Assembly (NCBI RefSeq): GCF_039544265.1
Contig: NZ_BAABLI010000012.1
Location: forward strand, 62,001-126,000
Source of the DNA: Corallincola platygyrae
GTDB taxonomy: Bacteria; Pseudomonadota; Gammaproteobacteria; Enterobacterales; Neiellaceae
Reading direction: 5' to 3'
Length of the DNA stretch: 64,000 nt
Positions 1-8,598 of the stretch are shown in pieces. The position numbers and the translations under genes are program-made. Under the pieces are notes generated by a model. It was not told the DNA's origin. It was given only the letters and a program-made list of their open reading frames with translations, and searched no databases. Every line of letters starts with the position of its first letter. Positions within the stretch are counted from its first letter, which is position 1.

Positions 1-284
1 ATAAGGTCTTCACTGGTGAAGTGAAGATTTTTAAGGGTATTGGAAACCTCTTTTACCGGGATGCCATTGAGGTACACCATCCACCGGTTCTCTGCAGATT
101 CCACCAAAACATCCGAGGATTCGCGCCAGCGATGGATGACCATGGAGACAACAACCGAATAAACAAACTTCACCAGTAACAGGTAGCCCAGAGCGGCGGG
201 GTAGCCAGCCACCGTAATTGCCATACAGGCAATAATCATTACCCCAAATTGGGTCGGTCCGTAATAATCACTGGCACTACTCAT
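1..284 (-). CDS. Small membrane protein, 3' part cut by window edge
   Basis: An open frame starts at an ATG (284-282) preceded by a good AGGAG ribosome binding site and runs off the left end of the window. The visible 94 residues begin MSSASDYYGPTQFG and contain two hydrophobic stretches (about residues 14-30 and 32-50, rich in I, V, L and A), followed by a soluble part with the sequence NRWMVYLNGIPVKEV. This suggests an inner-membrane protein with a cytoplasmic tail. I do not recognise the family. It lies downstream of hcr on the same strand, about 210 bases away, so it probably has its own promoter. Confidence 0.6.
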   Translation of the reverse strand, partial: MSSASDYYGPTQFGVMIIACMAITVAGYPAALGYLLLVKFVYSVVVSMVIHRWRESSDVLVESAENRWMVYLNGIPVKEVSNTLKNLHFTSEDL

Positions 285-493
285 ATTGACTCCTTTCAAA
301 GCATCATCCAACAGATTACTAAGGTTCAGTGTATCGGTTATTTGTAAGTAATTTCAGTGAACTACCACAAGTTTCAGCTCGCAGTAGAGATGTACAAACC
401 AAATCCTATGGAAATCGACTGCGTGATGAAAAAAGCAAGCATGAAGAGTGTTTCCCCATGCCCGCTCTAGTGCTTAGCCAGTACTAACTGCTC

Positions 494-1552
494 TTAGGGC
501 AAAGCTATTTCAACATCACTAAGTACTTTACTGCTGCACGCCAAAACAACACCTGCTTCAATTTCTTCCGGCGTCAGAGTCATCTGGCTGTTCGACTCCA
601 CGTCACCTTTGACTACCTTGCATTTGCATGAACCACAAACACCCGAACGACACGCACCTATAATAGGTAATTGCATCTGTTCGGCGGCTTCAAGCAGGCT
701 ACTCTCTGGTGCTACCGTCGCCGACTTACCGAAACCTGGCACTTCGACAGTCACAACATCAGCGCTGGTATCGGATTCGTTTAAGTTCGCGGTCTCACTA
801 GATGCTGGCACTTGGCCAAAGCTCTCCATATGGTAGCGGCTCATATCAAAGCCACGGCGTTCAAGGCAGGTTTCCAGCAATGCCATAAACGGGGCTGGCC
901 CGCAGGTGTACACCGCCCTCCCAGTTAACTCTGGCACCAGTTTTTGAAACAGATCCTGATCTAATAAACCACTGTGATATCCAGCCTCTGAGGTGTCAGA
1001 TAAGACGATATCCAGCGTCAAATTGGCATGAGTTTCAGTGAGCAGATTAAGCTCGTCGCCAAAAATCAGGTCCTTACTGCTGCGGGCAAAGTAGACAAAG
1101 TGAATACTCGCCTGACTTCCCGTATCCAGAAGGTAACGTGTCATCGACATCATTGGCGTAATACCGCTACCCGCGCTGACAAACACATAATGTTCACTCT
1201 GGGTGCAGTCCGCTAAGTTAAATGCACCCGCAGGATCGGATAGAGCGAGATTCATGCCTGGAGCAAGCGTATCAAGCAGGTGGTTAGAGACTACGCCACC
1301 ATCAACTCGTTTGATTGTCACCGCCATAGAGCCCGGCCGAGATGGGGTTGATGAAAGCGTATAAGCTCTCTGCTGAACCACTCCGTCAATCTCAACCTGT
1401 ACCGTTGTAAACTGACCCGGCTTATAGGCGACACCTTTGGCATCAAACAAAAATGTCGCAGTATCGTGAGTTTCCTGAATACGCTCACGGCAGCGCATTT
1501 CGGATATTGCAGGATTCATCATATTCAATTCCTGAAGCTCGCCGCAGGCCAT
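494..1552 (-). CDS. hcr: NADH oxidoreductase for hybrid-cluster protein (Hcr)
   Basis: This is a 352-residue flavoprotein that passes electrons from NADH to Hcp. The N-terminal part is a ferredoxin-reductase FAD domain (FAD motif RAYTLSST near residue 63) followed by an NAD-binding domain (VSAGSGITPMMSM, then YTCGPAPFM). The C-terminal ~85 residues form a plant-type 2Fe-2S ferredoxin domain with CRSGVCGSCKC and a later cysteine (LACSS). This FAD-NAD-ferredoxin order and the length match E. coli Hcr. The gene follows hcp by 28 bases, so the two form one unit. The first ATG (1552) has AGGA only two bases away. An internal ATG at 1522 has AGGA at better spacing, so the true start may be 1522. 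Confidence 0.9.
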   Translation of the reverse strand: MACGELQELNMMNPAISEMRCRERIQETHDTATFLFDAKGVAYKPGQFTTVQVEIDGVVQQRAYTLSSTPSRPGSMAVTIKRVDGGVVSNHLLDTLAPGMNLALSDPAGAFNLADCTQSEHYVFVSAGSGITPMMSMTRYLLDTGSQASIHFVYFARSSKDLIFGDELNLLTETHANLTLDIVLSDTSEAGYHSGLLDQDLFQKLVPELTGRAVYTCGPAPFMALLETCLERRGFDMSRYHMESFGQVPASSETANLNESDTSADVVTVEVPGFGKSATVAPESSLLEAAEQMQLPIIGACRSGVCGSCKCKVVKGDVESNSQMTLTPEEIEAGVVLACSSKVLSDVEIALP

Positions 1553-1580
1553 AATCCTGCGACGGACAAGCGAAGGTAAG

Positions 1581-3242
1581 TTAGGCGCTCAAGCAATCAG
1601 CCAAGTCTTGCTCAACTGTGGTGATCAGCTTCAAGCCGGTCATCTCGTTTAGCGCGGTTAACAGATTGTCGGTCAGGAAAGCTGGGGCCGTAGGGCCAAC
1701 CCGAATATCTTTAATGCCGAGAGACAGCAGGGTTAACAGAACCGCAATCGCTTTTTGTTCAAACCAAGAAAGAATTAACGACAGAGGTAGTTCATTCACA
1801 TCACACTCAAACGCTTCGGCCAGCGCCAGCGCCAACTGGATAGCTGAGTAGCTGTCGTTGCATTGGCCCACATCTAGAAAACGTGGGATGCCGTTGATAT
1901 CGCCAAACTCCAGGTCGTTGAACTTGAACTTACCGCAAGCCAGGGTCAGCAGCAGGGAGTCATCAGGAAGTGCTTTCGCCAGTTCGGTGTAATAACCACG
2001 TTCCGCTTTATCACCGTCACAGCCACCGATCAGGAAGAAGTGTTTAATATTGCCTGCTTTGACTTGATCAATGACCGCAGGCGCCGCAGCCATCAGCGCA
2101 TTGCGCGCAAAACCTGTCGTGGTGTAGTGCGGGATCTCATCATATTTGAACCCTTCCAGCGAAAGCGCCTTTTCAATCACCGCGCTGAAATCATCACCGT
2201 CAATATGCTTCACACCCGGCCAACCAACAATGCTGCGGGTAAACAAGCGATCTGCATACTGCCCTACGTTCGGGTCGATAAGGCAATTTGATGTCATCAC
2301 TATAGCGCCCGGAAAATTGGCGAACTCTTTCTGTTGGTTTTGCCATGCAGAGCCAAAGTTACCGACCAAGTGCGGATACTTTTTGAGTAGTGGATAGCCA
2401 TGCGCTGGGAGCATTTCACCGTTGGTGTAAACATTGATGCCTTTACCTTCGGTTTGCTGCAGGATCATCTCCAGATCACATAGATCATGACCAGAGACCA
2501 AAATCGCCTTTCCCTTTACCGCTTTCATGTTGACCTGTACTGGCTCAGGGTGGCCATATTTGTTGGTCTCACCTAGGTCCAGCATCTCCATCACGCGGTA
2601 GTTGAGTTTACCGATTTCCATTGCCGTCGCTAGCAACAGCTCCATTTCAGTCGGGTCGTTGCCCAGTAGCGCCATAATGCGGTGGAACTCCGCAGCAACC
2701 TCGGCATCAGTCTGTTCAAGGATGCGCGCGTGTTCCATATAAGCGGCCACACCTTTTAAGCCATAAAGACATAGCAGGCGTAACCCCAGAATATCTTCGT
2801 TGATTGACGCCAGACCTCGGTTGACAGCTGCATTGGGCGCTTCCGCTAACAAGGCGGCTTTGTCTTCTTCAAGGTCCCACGTTGCCGCACCGTCCAACTG
2901 TTCTGGCGCAACGCCAGACAACATACAAGCGTGCTCGTAACGAACTTTTAAGCTATTCCGGTAGCCTTGAGCAGAACGAATGAATTCGATAAGGCGTGCT
3001 TCGTCAAAGTTAACGTTGGTGAGGGTGGAAAAGAAGGCTTTGGCGACATAGCTATCGATCTCGCCATCAACGATATTAAATTCCCGTGCCTTCAAGGCGT
3101 AGGCCGACACGCCCTGCAACATGTAAACAAGTACATCCTGGAGATCAGATATGTCTGAGGTTTTGCCACACATACCCTGTGCGTAAGAGCAGCCGTTACC
3201 TGCCGGGGTTCGAATTGTGTGCTCACACTGAATACAAAACAT
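1581..3242 (-). CDS. hcp: Hybrid-cluster protein / hydroxylamine reductase (Hcp)
   Basis: The 553-residue cytoplasmic enzyme carries an N-terminal Fe-S cluster and the Fe-S-O hybrid cluster. In E. coli it acts as a high-affinity NO reductase and S-nitrosylase; hydroxylamine reduction is the older assigned activity. The N-terminus has Cys3, Cys6, Cys18 and Cys25 (MFCIQCEHT, then NGCSYAQGMCGKT), the spacing of class II (enterobacterial) Hcp. Hybrid-cluster ligands are visible further on in VSGHDLCDLE, MTSNCLID, GGCDGDKAERGYY, LACGKFKFN and VGQCNDSYSA. It lies downstream of norR, with a sigma-54 promoter and NorR sites in the 202-base gap, and upstream of its reductase hcr. The identification is firm. 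Confidence 0.96.
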   Translation of the reverse strand: MFCIQCEHTIRTPAGNGCSYAQGMCGKTSDISDLQDVLVYMLQGVSAYALKAREFNIVDGEIDSYVAKAFFSTLTNVNFDEARLIEFIRSAQGYRNSLKVRYEHACMLSGVAPEQLDGAATWDLEEDKAALLAEAPNAAVNRGLASINEDILGLRLLCLYGLKGVAAYMEHARILEQTDAEVAAEFHRIMALLGNDPTEMELLLATAMEIGKLNYRVMEMLDLGETNKYGHPEPVQVNMKAVKGKAILVSGHDLCDLEMILQQTEGKGINVYTNGEMLPAHGYPLLKKYPHLVGNFGSAWQNQQKEFANFPGAIVMTSNCLIDPNVGQYADRLFTRSIVGWPGVKHIDGDDFSAVIEKALSLEGFKYDEIPHYTTTGFARNALMAAAPAVIDQVKAGNIKHFFLIGGCDGDKAERGYYTELAKALPDDSLLLTLACGKFKFNDLEFGDINGIPRFLDVGQCNDSYSAIQLALALAEAFECDVNELPLSLILSWFEQKAIAVLLTLLSLGIKDIRVGPTAPAFLTDNLLTALNEMTGLKLITTVEQDLADCLSA

Positions 3243-3311
3243 AATTGGTTACCTGAAAATAGTGGCGAAAGCTCGTTTGCTAACGCCTGAAACAAAAACT
3301 GAAATCAGGTA

Positions 3312-3327
3312 ATCAACTAATGTGCCA
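3312..3327 (-). promoter_or_regulatory. Sigma-54 promoter of hcp-hcr
   Basis: Read on the minus strand the site is TGGCACATTAGTTGAT. The -24 element TGGCAC is perfect and is followed at the correct distance by TTGA in place of the usual TTGC at -12. It lies about 70 bases before the hcp start codon and downstream of three NorR-type sites. NorR is a sigma-54 activator, so the arrangement is coherent. Confidence 0.75.
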
Positions 3328-3382
3328 AAAATTAATATCGTTAATTATCAATACGATAATTAGAAACAAAAACAAGGTCGAT

Positions 3383-3437
3383 GTAAAAAACACATCATCA
3401 AGCCGTTGTACTTATGACATCACGATGTGAAAAACAC
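3383..3437. promoter_or_regulatory. Three NorR enhancer sites (GT-N7-AC)
   Basis: Three inverted GT-N7-AC elements occur at 3383-3393 (GTAAAAAACAC), 3408-3418 (GTACTTATGAC) and 3427-3437 (GTGAAAAACAC). GT-N7-AC is the core of the E. coli NorR operator, which also occurs three times in front of norVW. Here the triplet sits 55-125 bases upstream of the sigma-54 promoter of hcp and just after the norR stop codon. Confidence 0.7.
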
Positions 3438-3444
3438 AACATAC

Positions 3445-5013
3445 TTACGACTTTAAACCCAGCCGCTGAGCCAATCGGTAGAAGTTGCCACGATCCATTT
3501 TCAGCGCTTTCGCGGTCTGCGACCAGTTGTGCTGATGTTCATCCAGCGCTTGTTGGATAAGCTGACGCTTGAATGCTTCCACTGCCTTGGTTAGTCCCGC
3601 TTCAGGAACAGCGGAGCTGGCAGCTGGCGTATCAGCCTTCTGACTGGATCTATTCTCTAACGGTGCAGTCGCCCCATCACCCAAGTCGAGATGGTCAACA
3701 TCAATTCTCACTTTGCCTAATCCTGGCTGACGGGCTTTGAGACTGGCGCGTAATAGCAGGTGCTCTAACTCTCGTACATTTCCCGGCCAGTCATACTGCA
3801 TAATCGCCTGCAATGCCGAGGGGTGCAGAGCCACTAGCTCCATACCCAGTTTATGCTGAGCCTGTTCGAGGAAATAACCAGCTAATACGGGAAGGTCTTC
3901 TTTATGCTCCCGCAAGGGTGGCACAACTAATGGAAACACCCGCAAACGATGATAGAGGTCACTACGAAAACGGCCACGAGCCACCTCGTCAGCCAGATCG
4001 CGATTAGTTGCAGCGATCACACGCACGTTAACCTGTAGGTTGCGATCCGCGCCCACCCGCTGGATCTCCCCCTGTTGCAAAGCACGCAACAGCTTTGCCT
4101 GCAGGCCAAGCGGCAGTTCGCCAACTTCATCTAAGAACAGGGTACCGCCATCAGCCAGTTCAAATTTTCCCATGCGATCGCCGTCGGCCCCAGTAAATGC
4201 GCCCTTAACATGACCAAACAGCTCACTTTCGGCGACGCTTTCTGGCAATGCCGCACAGTTTACATGCACAAGCGGCGCGCTGACTCGGCGGGACTCCATG
4301 TGCAATGTGCGGGCGACCAGTTCTTTGCCCGTCCCGGTATCACCGGTGATCAATACGGATAGATCAGAGCCTGCCACCATGCGGATCTCTTCCCGCAATT
4401 TTTCAATAACGGCACTGTTGCCTATGATCTCCCCTTCCCGGCGACGGGCTTCCTGCACCAGTTCCTGTGCAATGGCTTGCTGCTGTGCTTGGGCCTGGCG
4501 TAATTGCTCGACCAATGCGACATTGCGAAGTGCTGCGCCAGCAAGGGCTGAAAATGTCGCGATCTGCTCATCACTGATCTCCTCAAACACCCCCACCTCG
4601 AGGGCGTCTAAGGTCAAAACTCCGACCAAGTTATCTTCGGCGTACAAGCTGCAACCGAGGCAGGCATGGACATCCAGCTCCCTTTCCGTATCCAATGCCA
4701 AGCGACCATCAAATGGGTCCGGGAGCTGGCTATCATCAGGGAATCGAATAGGCAGTCTCGACGCCATAATCACTTGCAATCGTGGATGGTGCTCCGGTTT
4801 AAAGCGCTGACCAAGCAGTTCAGGGGCTAAGCCGTGCAATGCGGCAGGAACTAGTTCGTTACCGTTGTATACGAGCAGCGCGGCAGCATCACAAGGGAAC
4901 ACACGGGCAACCGATTGAATAAGGCGTTGGTAAAGCGCCTTAGCAGGCATAGAAACCGAAAGGTCAAGTGCGATTTCAAGGATCGCTTTATCTGTATCTA
5001 ATCGAATGGACAA
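3445..5013 (-). CDS. norR: NO-responsive sigma-54 activator NorR
   Basis: The 522-residue regulator has an N-terminal GAF domain (about 1-175) that in E. coli senses NO through a mononuclear iron. A central AAA+ domain (about 195-420) follows, with Walker A GDTGTGKELVAR, the sigma-54 contact loop GAFTGA, and Walker B GGTLFLDEVGEL. The C-terminus is a Fis-type helix-turn-helix (WSQTAKALKMDRGNFYRLAQ). The start codon is TTG with AAGGA seven bases upstream. Domain order and length match NorR. The adjacent hcp-hcr pair with NorR-type sites supports this over other GAF-AAA activators. No norVW is visible in the window, so hcp-hcr is probably its direct target here. Confidence 0.9.
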   Translation of the reverse strand: MSIRLDTDKAILEIALDLSVSMPAKALYQRLIQSVARVFPCDAAALLVYNGNELVPAALHGLAPELLGQRFKPEHHPRLQVIMASRLPIRFPDDSQLPDPFDGRLALDTERELDVHACLGCSLYAEDNLVGVLTLDALEVGVFEEISDEQIATFSALAGAALRNVALVEQLRQAQAQQQAIAQELVQEARRREGEIIGNSAVIEKLREEIRMVAGSDLSVLITGDTGTGKELVARTLHMESRRVSAPLVHVNCAALPESVAESELFGHVKGAFTGADGDRMGKFELADGGTLFLDEVGELPLGLQAKLLRALQQGEIQRVGADRNLQVNVRVIAATNRDLADEVARGRFRSDLYHRLRVFPLVVPPLREHKEDLPVLAGYFLEQAQHKLGMELVALHPSALQAIMQYDWPGNVRELEHLLLRASLKARQPGLGKVRIDVDHLDLGDGATAPLENRSSQKADTPAASSAVPEAGLTKAVEAFKRQLIQQALDEHQHNWSQTAKALKMDRGNFYRLAQRLGLKS

Positions 5014-5085
5014 TGCCGTTCCTTACCAAGCATCGAGAGGGTAGCAGAGCTTGAGCCTATTGTGAGCGAAAGAAAAGTGCACGAG

Positions 5086-5265
5086 CTATTTTCGCTTTTT
5101 TATGTTCATTCCAATCAAAATGCCGCCATAAAGGAAAACGACCCAGAGTGAAAATGGCACGACAACCCAAACCTTAATATCGAAAATGGATTTGATTCCG
5201 AGTAGGCAAACCATCAAAACCAACGAAACAAAACAGATCAGAATTCCCTTCTCATGCTTTTTCAT
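5086..5265 (-). CDS. Small two-helix membrane protein (59 aa)
   Basis: A 59-codon frame starts at ATG 5265, with GGAG eight bases upstream, and ends with TAG at 5086. The product starts MKKHEKGILICFVSLVLMV and ends MNIKKRK. It has two hydrophobic segments (about residues 8-28 and 32-52) flanked by lysines, typical of a small inner-membrane protein with both ends in the cytoplasm. It lies between norR and the DeoR gene on the same strand. I do not recognise a family. Confidence 0.6.
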   Translation of the reverse strand: MKKHEKGILICFVSLVLMVCLLGIKSIFDIKVWVVVPFSLWVVFLYGGILIGMNIKKRK

Positions 5266-5293
5266 TCTTCACGCTCCATCGTAAGAACAAGGT

Positions 5294-6034
5294 TTACCCA
5301 AATACCACTTCCACACCCTGCTGCTTAACTACTTCAATATCACCTGCTGGGGCGGCTTTATCGGTAAGCAACAGGTTGATGCTGGCAGTATCGCCAATGG
5401 TCGATGGATAGATCTGGCCGAACTTACTGGAATCGGTAAGTACGATATTACGGCGGTTTTTCGCCAAAATCGTCGCGGCTAAATCCGCCCGCATCATATC
5501 GCGGCTGGTAAAGCCGGTGTCTTGGTGAAAACCATCAATACCAAGAAACGCAGTGCTGAAATGGATGTTCTCGATGCAAAGCTTGGTCAGCGGGCCGACC
5601 AGGCTCTCTCCCTGATGTTGGTATACACCACCCAGCAGAATGATATTGGCAGACGAGTTGCGGATCAGATGGGCGATATACGCCGACGGCGTAATGATGG
5701 TCACGTCACCACGATCAGCCAGAGTGCGGGCTAACAACGCATTGGCGCTGCCACCTTCAATTAATACGGTTTCGTTGGGTGCAACCAAGTCGGCAGCTTT
5801 GTTTGCCAGCGCCTGCTTGATATCGAAGCGCACCTCTAACCGGGAATCCAGATCATCACTTTCCAGCGTCATGGCGGCACCATGAACCCGTTTCAGATAC
5901 CCCTGTTTCTCGAGGAAGTTAAGATCCTGACGAATGGTTACACCGGATACTCCGAGGCTTTCCGACAGCTCGGTCACCTGTACCCGCTTACGGTCATTCA
6001 CTAACTGAAGAATTTCGCTTTGTCTTGGATTCAC
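5294..6034 (-). CDS. DeoR-family sugar-phosphate-responsive repressor
   Basis: The 246-residue protein has a DeoR helix-turn-helix at the N-terminus (RQSEILQLVNDRKRVQVTEL and the recognition part VSGVTIRQDLNFLEKQGYLKRVHGAA) and a DeoRC sensor domain. That domain contains EGGSANALLARTL, TPSAYIA, LLGG, FLGIDGF and LTDSSKFG, the phosphosugar-isomerase-like fold that binds phosphorylated sugars. The start is GTG with GAGG upstream. It lies just downstream of the glycyl radical enzyme gene and probably represses that gene, the activase and the aldolase. A TTTCATATGAAA palindrome lies 84 bases before its own start codon, suggesting autoregulation. The effector is unknown; a hexitol or deoxyfructose phosphate is my inference. 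Confidence 0.85.
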   Translation of the reverse strand: MNPRQSEILQLVNDRKRVQVTELSESLGVSGVTIRQDLNFLEKQGYLKRVHGAAMTLESDDLDSRLEVRFDIKQALANKAADLVAPNETVLIEGGSANALLARTLADRGDVTIITPSAYIAHLIRNSSANIILLGGVYQHQGESLVGPLTKLCIENIHFSTAFLGIDGFHQDTGFTSRDMMRADLAATILAKNRRNIVLTDSSKFGQIYPSTIGDTASINLLLTDKAAPAGDIEVVKQQGVEVVFG

Positions 6035-6090
6035 CGGGCACCCTCAGAGACACTTAAGATTGATACACATAACACTGATACACATAGACA

Positions 6091-6113
6091 GAGAGGGCCA
6101 GTATAGCCCTCTC
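6091..6113. other. Hairpin GAGAGGGC/GCCCTCTC
   Basis: This is an eight-base-pair perfect stem with a seven-base loop between the glycyl radical enzyme stop codon and the DeoR start. There is no U-run on the minus strand, so it may be a weak or processing-type 3' end for the upstream operon rather than a classical terminator. Confidence 0.4.
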
Positions 6114-6117
6114 GTTC

Positions 6118-6141
6118 TTTCATATGAAACTCAAATGAAAC
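6118..6141. promoter_or_regulatory. Putative DeoR operator upstream of the deoR-type gene
   Basis: The perfect palindrome TTTCATATGAAA (6118-6129) is followed by a further ATGAAAC half site at 6135-6141, eleven bases from the first ATGAAAC. Near-identical palindromes occur at 9573-9584 and 10323-10334. Restriction of the motif to this locus points to the local regulator. Confidence 0.55.
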
Positions 6142-6157
6142 GCTTAGTTAAAGTAGA

Positions 6158-8596
6158 TCAAAGCTCATGTTCGGTACGAGCGATGATGTCGTCCTGAGCA
6201 TCGGGTGACAGCGCGGTAAAGAACGCCGAGTATCCTGCGACACGGACCACCAGATCTCGATATTGCTCCGGGTTTTCTTTTGCTGCCAACAGAGTATCTC
6301 TCGACACGATGTTGTACTGCACATGCCAGCCTTTATGGTGGTTGAAGAAGGTACGGATCAGCATCGATAGTTTGAGCTTATCGCTCTCTGATGCCACCGC
6401 CGCCGGAGACAGTTTCTGGTTCAGCAATACGCCCCCCAGGATCTGGTTGGCCTGGATCTTACCGACCGAGTTATAAACCGCGGTGGGTCCTAAACGGTCA
6501 GAGCCAGACGAAGGACTCGCCCCTTCCGCCAGCGGAGTTTTGGCCTTGCGACCATCCGGCGTGGCCATGGTAGACGCACCAAAGGGCACATTTGCAGAAA
6601 TACTGGAGGTGCCTGCGTAATACCCACCACCGATAGGGCCACGGCCGAAGCGAGTATTTACAAACTGCTGCAGTTCGTCGATATACACCTGATACGCTTC
6701 AGCCAACAAAGCGTCCACTGCGTCATCATCGTTGCCGTACTTAGGCGCGAAGTTAATCAGTCGCTGACGCAGTTGCTCCTGCTCGGCACCGACAAAGTCT
6801 TCGGCCAGTGCTTTGGCGAGCTGAGGCTGACTTATTTGAGCCTGACCGTTTAGAGGAGAGTCAAATACAAGGTGCTTGATGGCAGCAAGGCTGTTACCCA
6901 AGTTAGCAATGCCTACCTGCAGACCGGAAACCCAATCGTACTTAGCACCGCCCTCTTTCACAGTTTTTCCACGGGCCAGGCAATCATCCACCAGAGATGA
7001 ACAGAAGATATCCTGCGCCTGCTGTTCCAGCACCGTATCCACCACGGTATCTATCTCTATCGACTTACGGGTATAGAAACGGATCTGCTCCGCCCAGGAC
7101 TCAGTGACGTCGGTGAAGCTTTCAAAATTGCCTTTTGCCAGCGACTTATCGTGAGGCAGAAACGCCTTACCCGTGGTGGCATCAATACCTTGATTCAGTG
7201 CCGCCAGCAGGATACGGGCGAAGTTGATAAAACTCATACCGGTACAGCGATAACCCCACTTACCCGGTACCGCCGTTTCGATACAACCGATGGCGGCATA
7301 GTTGTATGCGTCTTCGCGCTCGACACCCAGCTTGATGAACTCAGGAATAACAATCTCATCGTTGTTAAACGCTGGCATACCAAAGCCACATTTAATCACT
7401 TCGATACAGCCCATCAGAAATTCCTGATCCAGTCCTTCGTGATAACGAACGCTTAGGTTTGGCTGCGTCGATCTCAGCTGACCACAAGACTCAAGAATGG
7501 CCCAGGACAATGGGTTCACCGCATCTTCCGGCTCACCGGCGGCATTCAATCGCTGCCCACCGATACAAACGTTTTGATACAGCGGCGAACCTGCTGATGC
7601 CTTTGAATGGGCGCCAGAACGGATCTTGTTGACCTCCAGAAGTTTAAGCCAGCAGCTCTGCAGCAACTCCAGTGCAAACGCTTTTTGAAGCTTGCCACTA
7701 GATAGATCCAACACGTAAAACTCATTCAGAAACTGGTCCATGCGGCCAAACGATACCGAGTGACCGTTCGACTCGATCTGCAGCATCAACTGTACGAAGT
7801 AGCTCAGCTGCAATGCCTGCCAGAAACTCTGCGGCGGCTGGTGAGCGACATGGCGGCAGTTTTCAGCAATCATCGCCAGCTCTTGCCTACGTGACTCCCG
7901 CGGTTCTGATTTCGCCATCAACTCTGCCAAATCGGCATAGCTCAGCATGTGCTGCTGAATGGCCGTTAAAACAATCTCCACCGAGTGATAGAACTGCTCT
8001 TTTTTCAGTCCATCAAATGTGGCCACATCGTTCGCCGCACGGTGTGCGCGCACTTCGGCGATCAAACCATCCATGCCCAGCGACAGGATCTTTTCGTTAT
8101 CTACCGCAAGATGCGCATCACCCGAGGTCATATTGCCTTCGGCTTTAATGATGGTGCTGGCCAAAATCTCCTGCTGCTGCTCGGTAAACATGCCATAACA
8201 ACGGTCCTGTACCGTTTTGCCACGCCAGTAAGGCGTTAACTGATGAATGCTTTGTTTGTCCTGCTCGGTCACGGCAAAACCGGCACCGGGACGATCTGCC
8301 AGCTCATCGATCTCCGCTTCAATCCAACGCACGGTATATTCGGGAAATATTGGCGCTGCACGCACTTTACTGGCCTGGTTCCCCACGATCAGCTCGTCAT
8401 GTTTAATCCAGATAGTGCGGGTACGCAGATGCTCCTGCAGTGCCAATGCCCGCTGCAATATCACCGGCTTGTCTTCGTTGGCCTGATAAGCGCGGGTATA
8501 CGCTTCGGCCCGCTCAGTACAGATGGGTGGCGTAACAATGTTTACCAGCGCCGACTTATGGGCTTGGATACGTTCGGGAAGAAAATTCAGGTCCAT
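6158..8596 (-). CDS. Glycyl radical enzyme, YbiW/PflD type (anhydrohexitol-6-phosphate lyase)
   Basis: This is an 812-residue glycyl radical enzyme. The catalytic cysteine is Cys438 in AAIGCIETAVPG. The radical glycine is Gly788 in VVRVAGYSAFF near the C-terminus. The protein belongs to the PFL2-like branch rather than to true pyruvate formate-lyase. In E. coli the relatives YbiW and PflD open the ring of 1,5-anhydroglucitol- or 1,5-anhydromannitol-6-phosphate to give 1-deoxyfructose-6-phosphate, which FsaA/FsaB then split. The presence of an FSA gene here fits that pathway, but substrate choice cannot be read from the sequence. The gene starts two bases after the activase stop codon (SD AAGAGG). 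It should work only without oxygen, in keeping with the FNR box upstream of the operon. Confidence 0.88.
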   Translation of the reverse strand: MDLNFLPERIQAHKSALVNIVTPPICTERAEAYTRAYQANEDKPVILQRALALQEHLRTRTIWIKHDELIVGNQASKVRAAPIFPEYTVRWIEAEIDELADRPGAGFAVTEQDKQSIHQLTPYWRGKTVQDRCYGMFTEQQQEILASTIIKAEGNMTSGDAHLAVDNEKILSLGMDGLIAEVRAHRAANDVATFDGLKKEQFYHSVEIVLTAIQQHMLSYADLAELMAKSEPRESRRQELAMIAENCRHVAHQPPQSFWQALQLSYFVQLMLQIESNGHSVSFGRMDQFLNEFYVLDLSSGKLQKAFALELLQSCWLKLLEVNKIRSGAHSKASAGSPLYQNVCIGGQRLNAAGEPEDAVNPLSWAILESCGQLRSTQPNLSVRYHEGLDQEFLMGCIEVIKCGFGMPAFNNDEIVIPEFIKLGVEREDAYNYAAIGCIETAVPGKWGYRCTGMSFINFARILLAALNQGIDATTGKAFLPHDKSLAKGNFESFTDVTESWAEQIRFYTRKSIEIDTVVDTVLEQQAQDIFCSSLVDDCLARGKTVKEGGAKYDWVSGLQVGIANLGNSLAAIKHLVFDSPLNGQAQISQPQLAKALAEDFVGAEQEQLRQRLINFAPKYGNDDDAVDALLAEAYQVYIDELQQFVNTRFGRGPIGGGYYAGTSSISANVPFGASTMATPDGRKAKTPLAEGASPSSGSDRLGPTAVYNSVGKIQANQILGGVLLNQKLSPAAVASESDKLKLSMLIRTFFNHHKGWHVQYNIVSRDTLLAAKENPEQYRDLVVRVAGYSAFFTALSPDAQDDIIARTEHEL

Positions 8597-8598
8597 GG

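Noticed and set aside
4298..4810. 170-codon plus-strand frame inside norR
   Set aside because: Shadow of the norR reading frame; the protein is Ser/Ala-rich without domain pattern.
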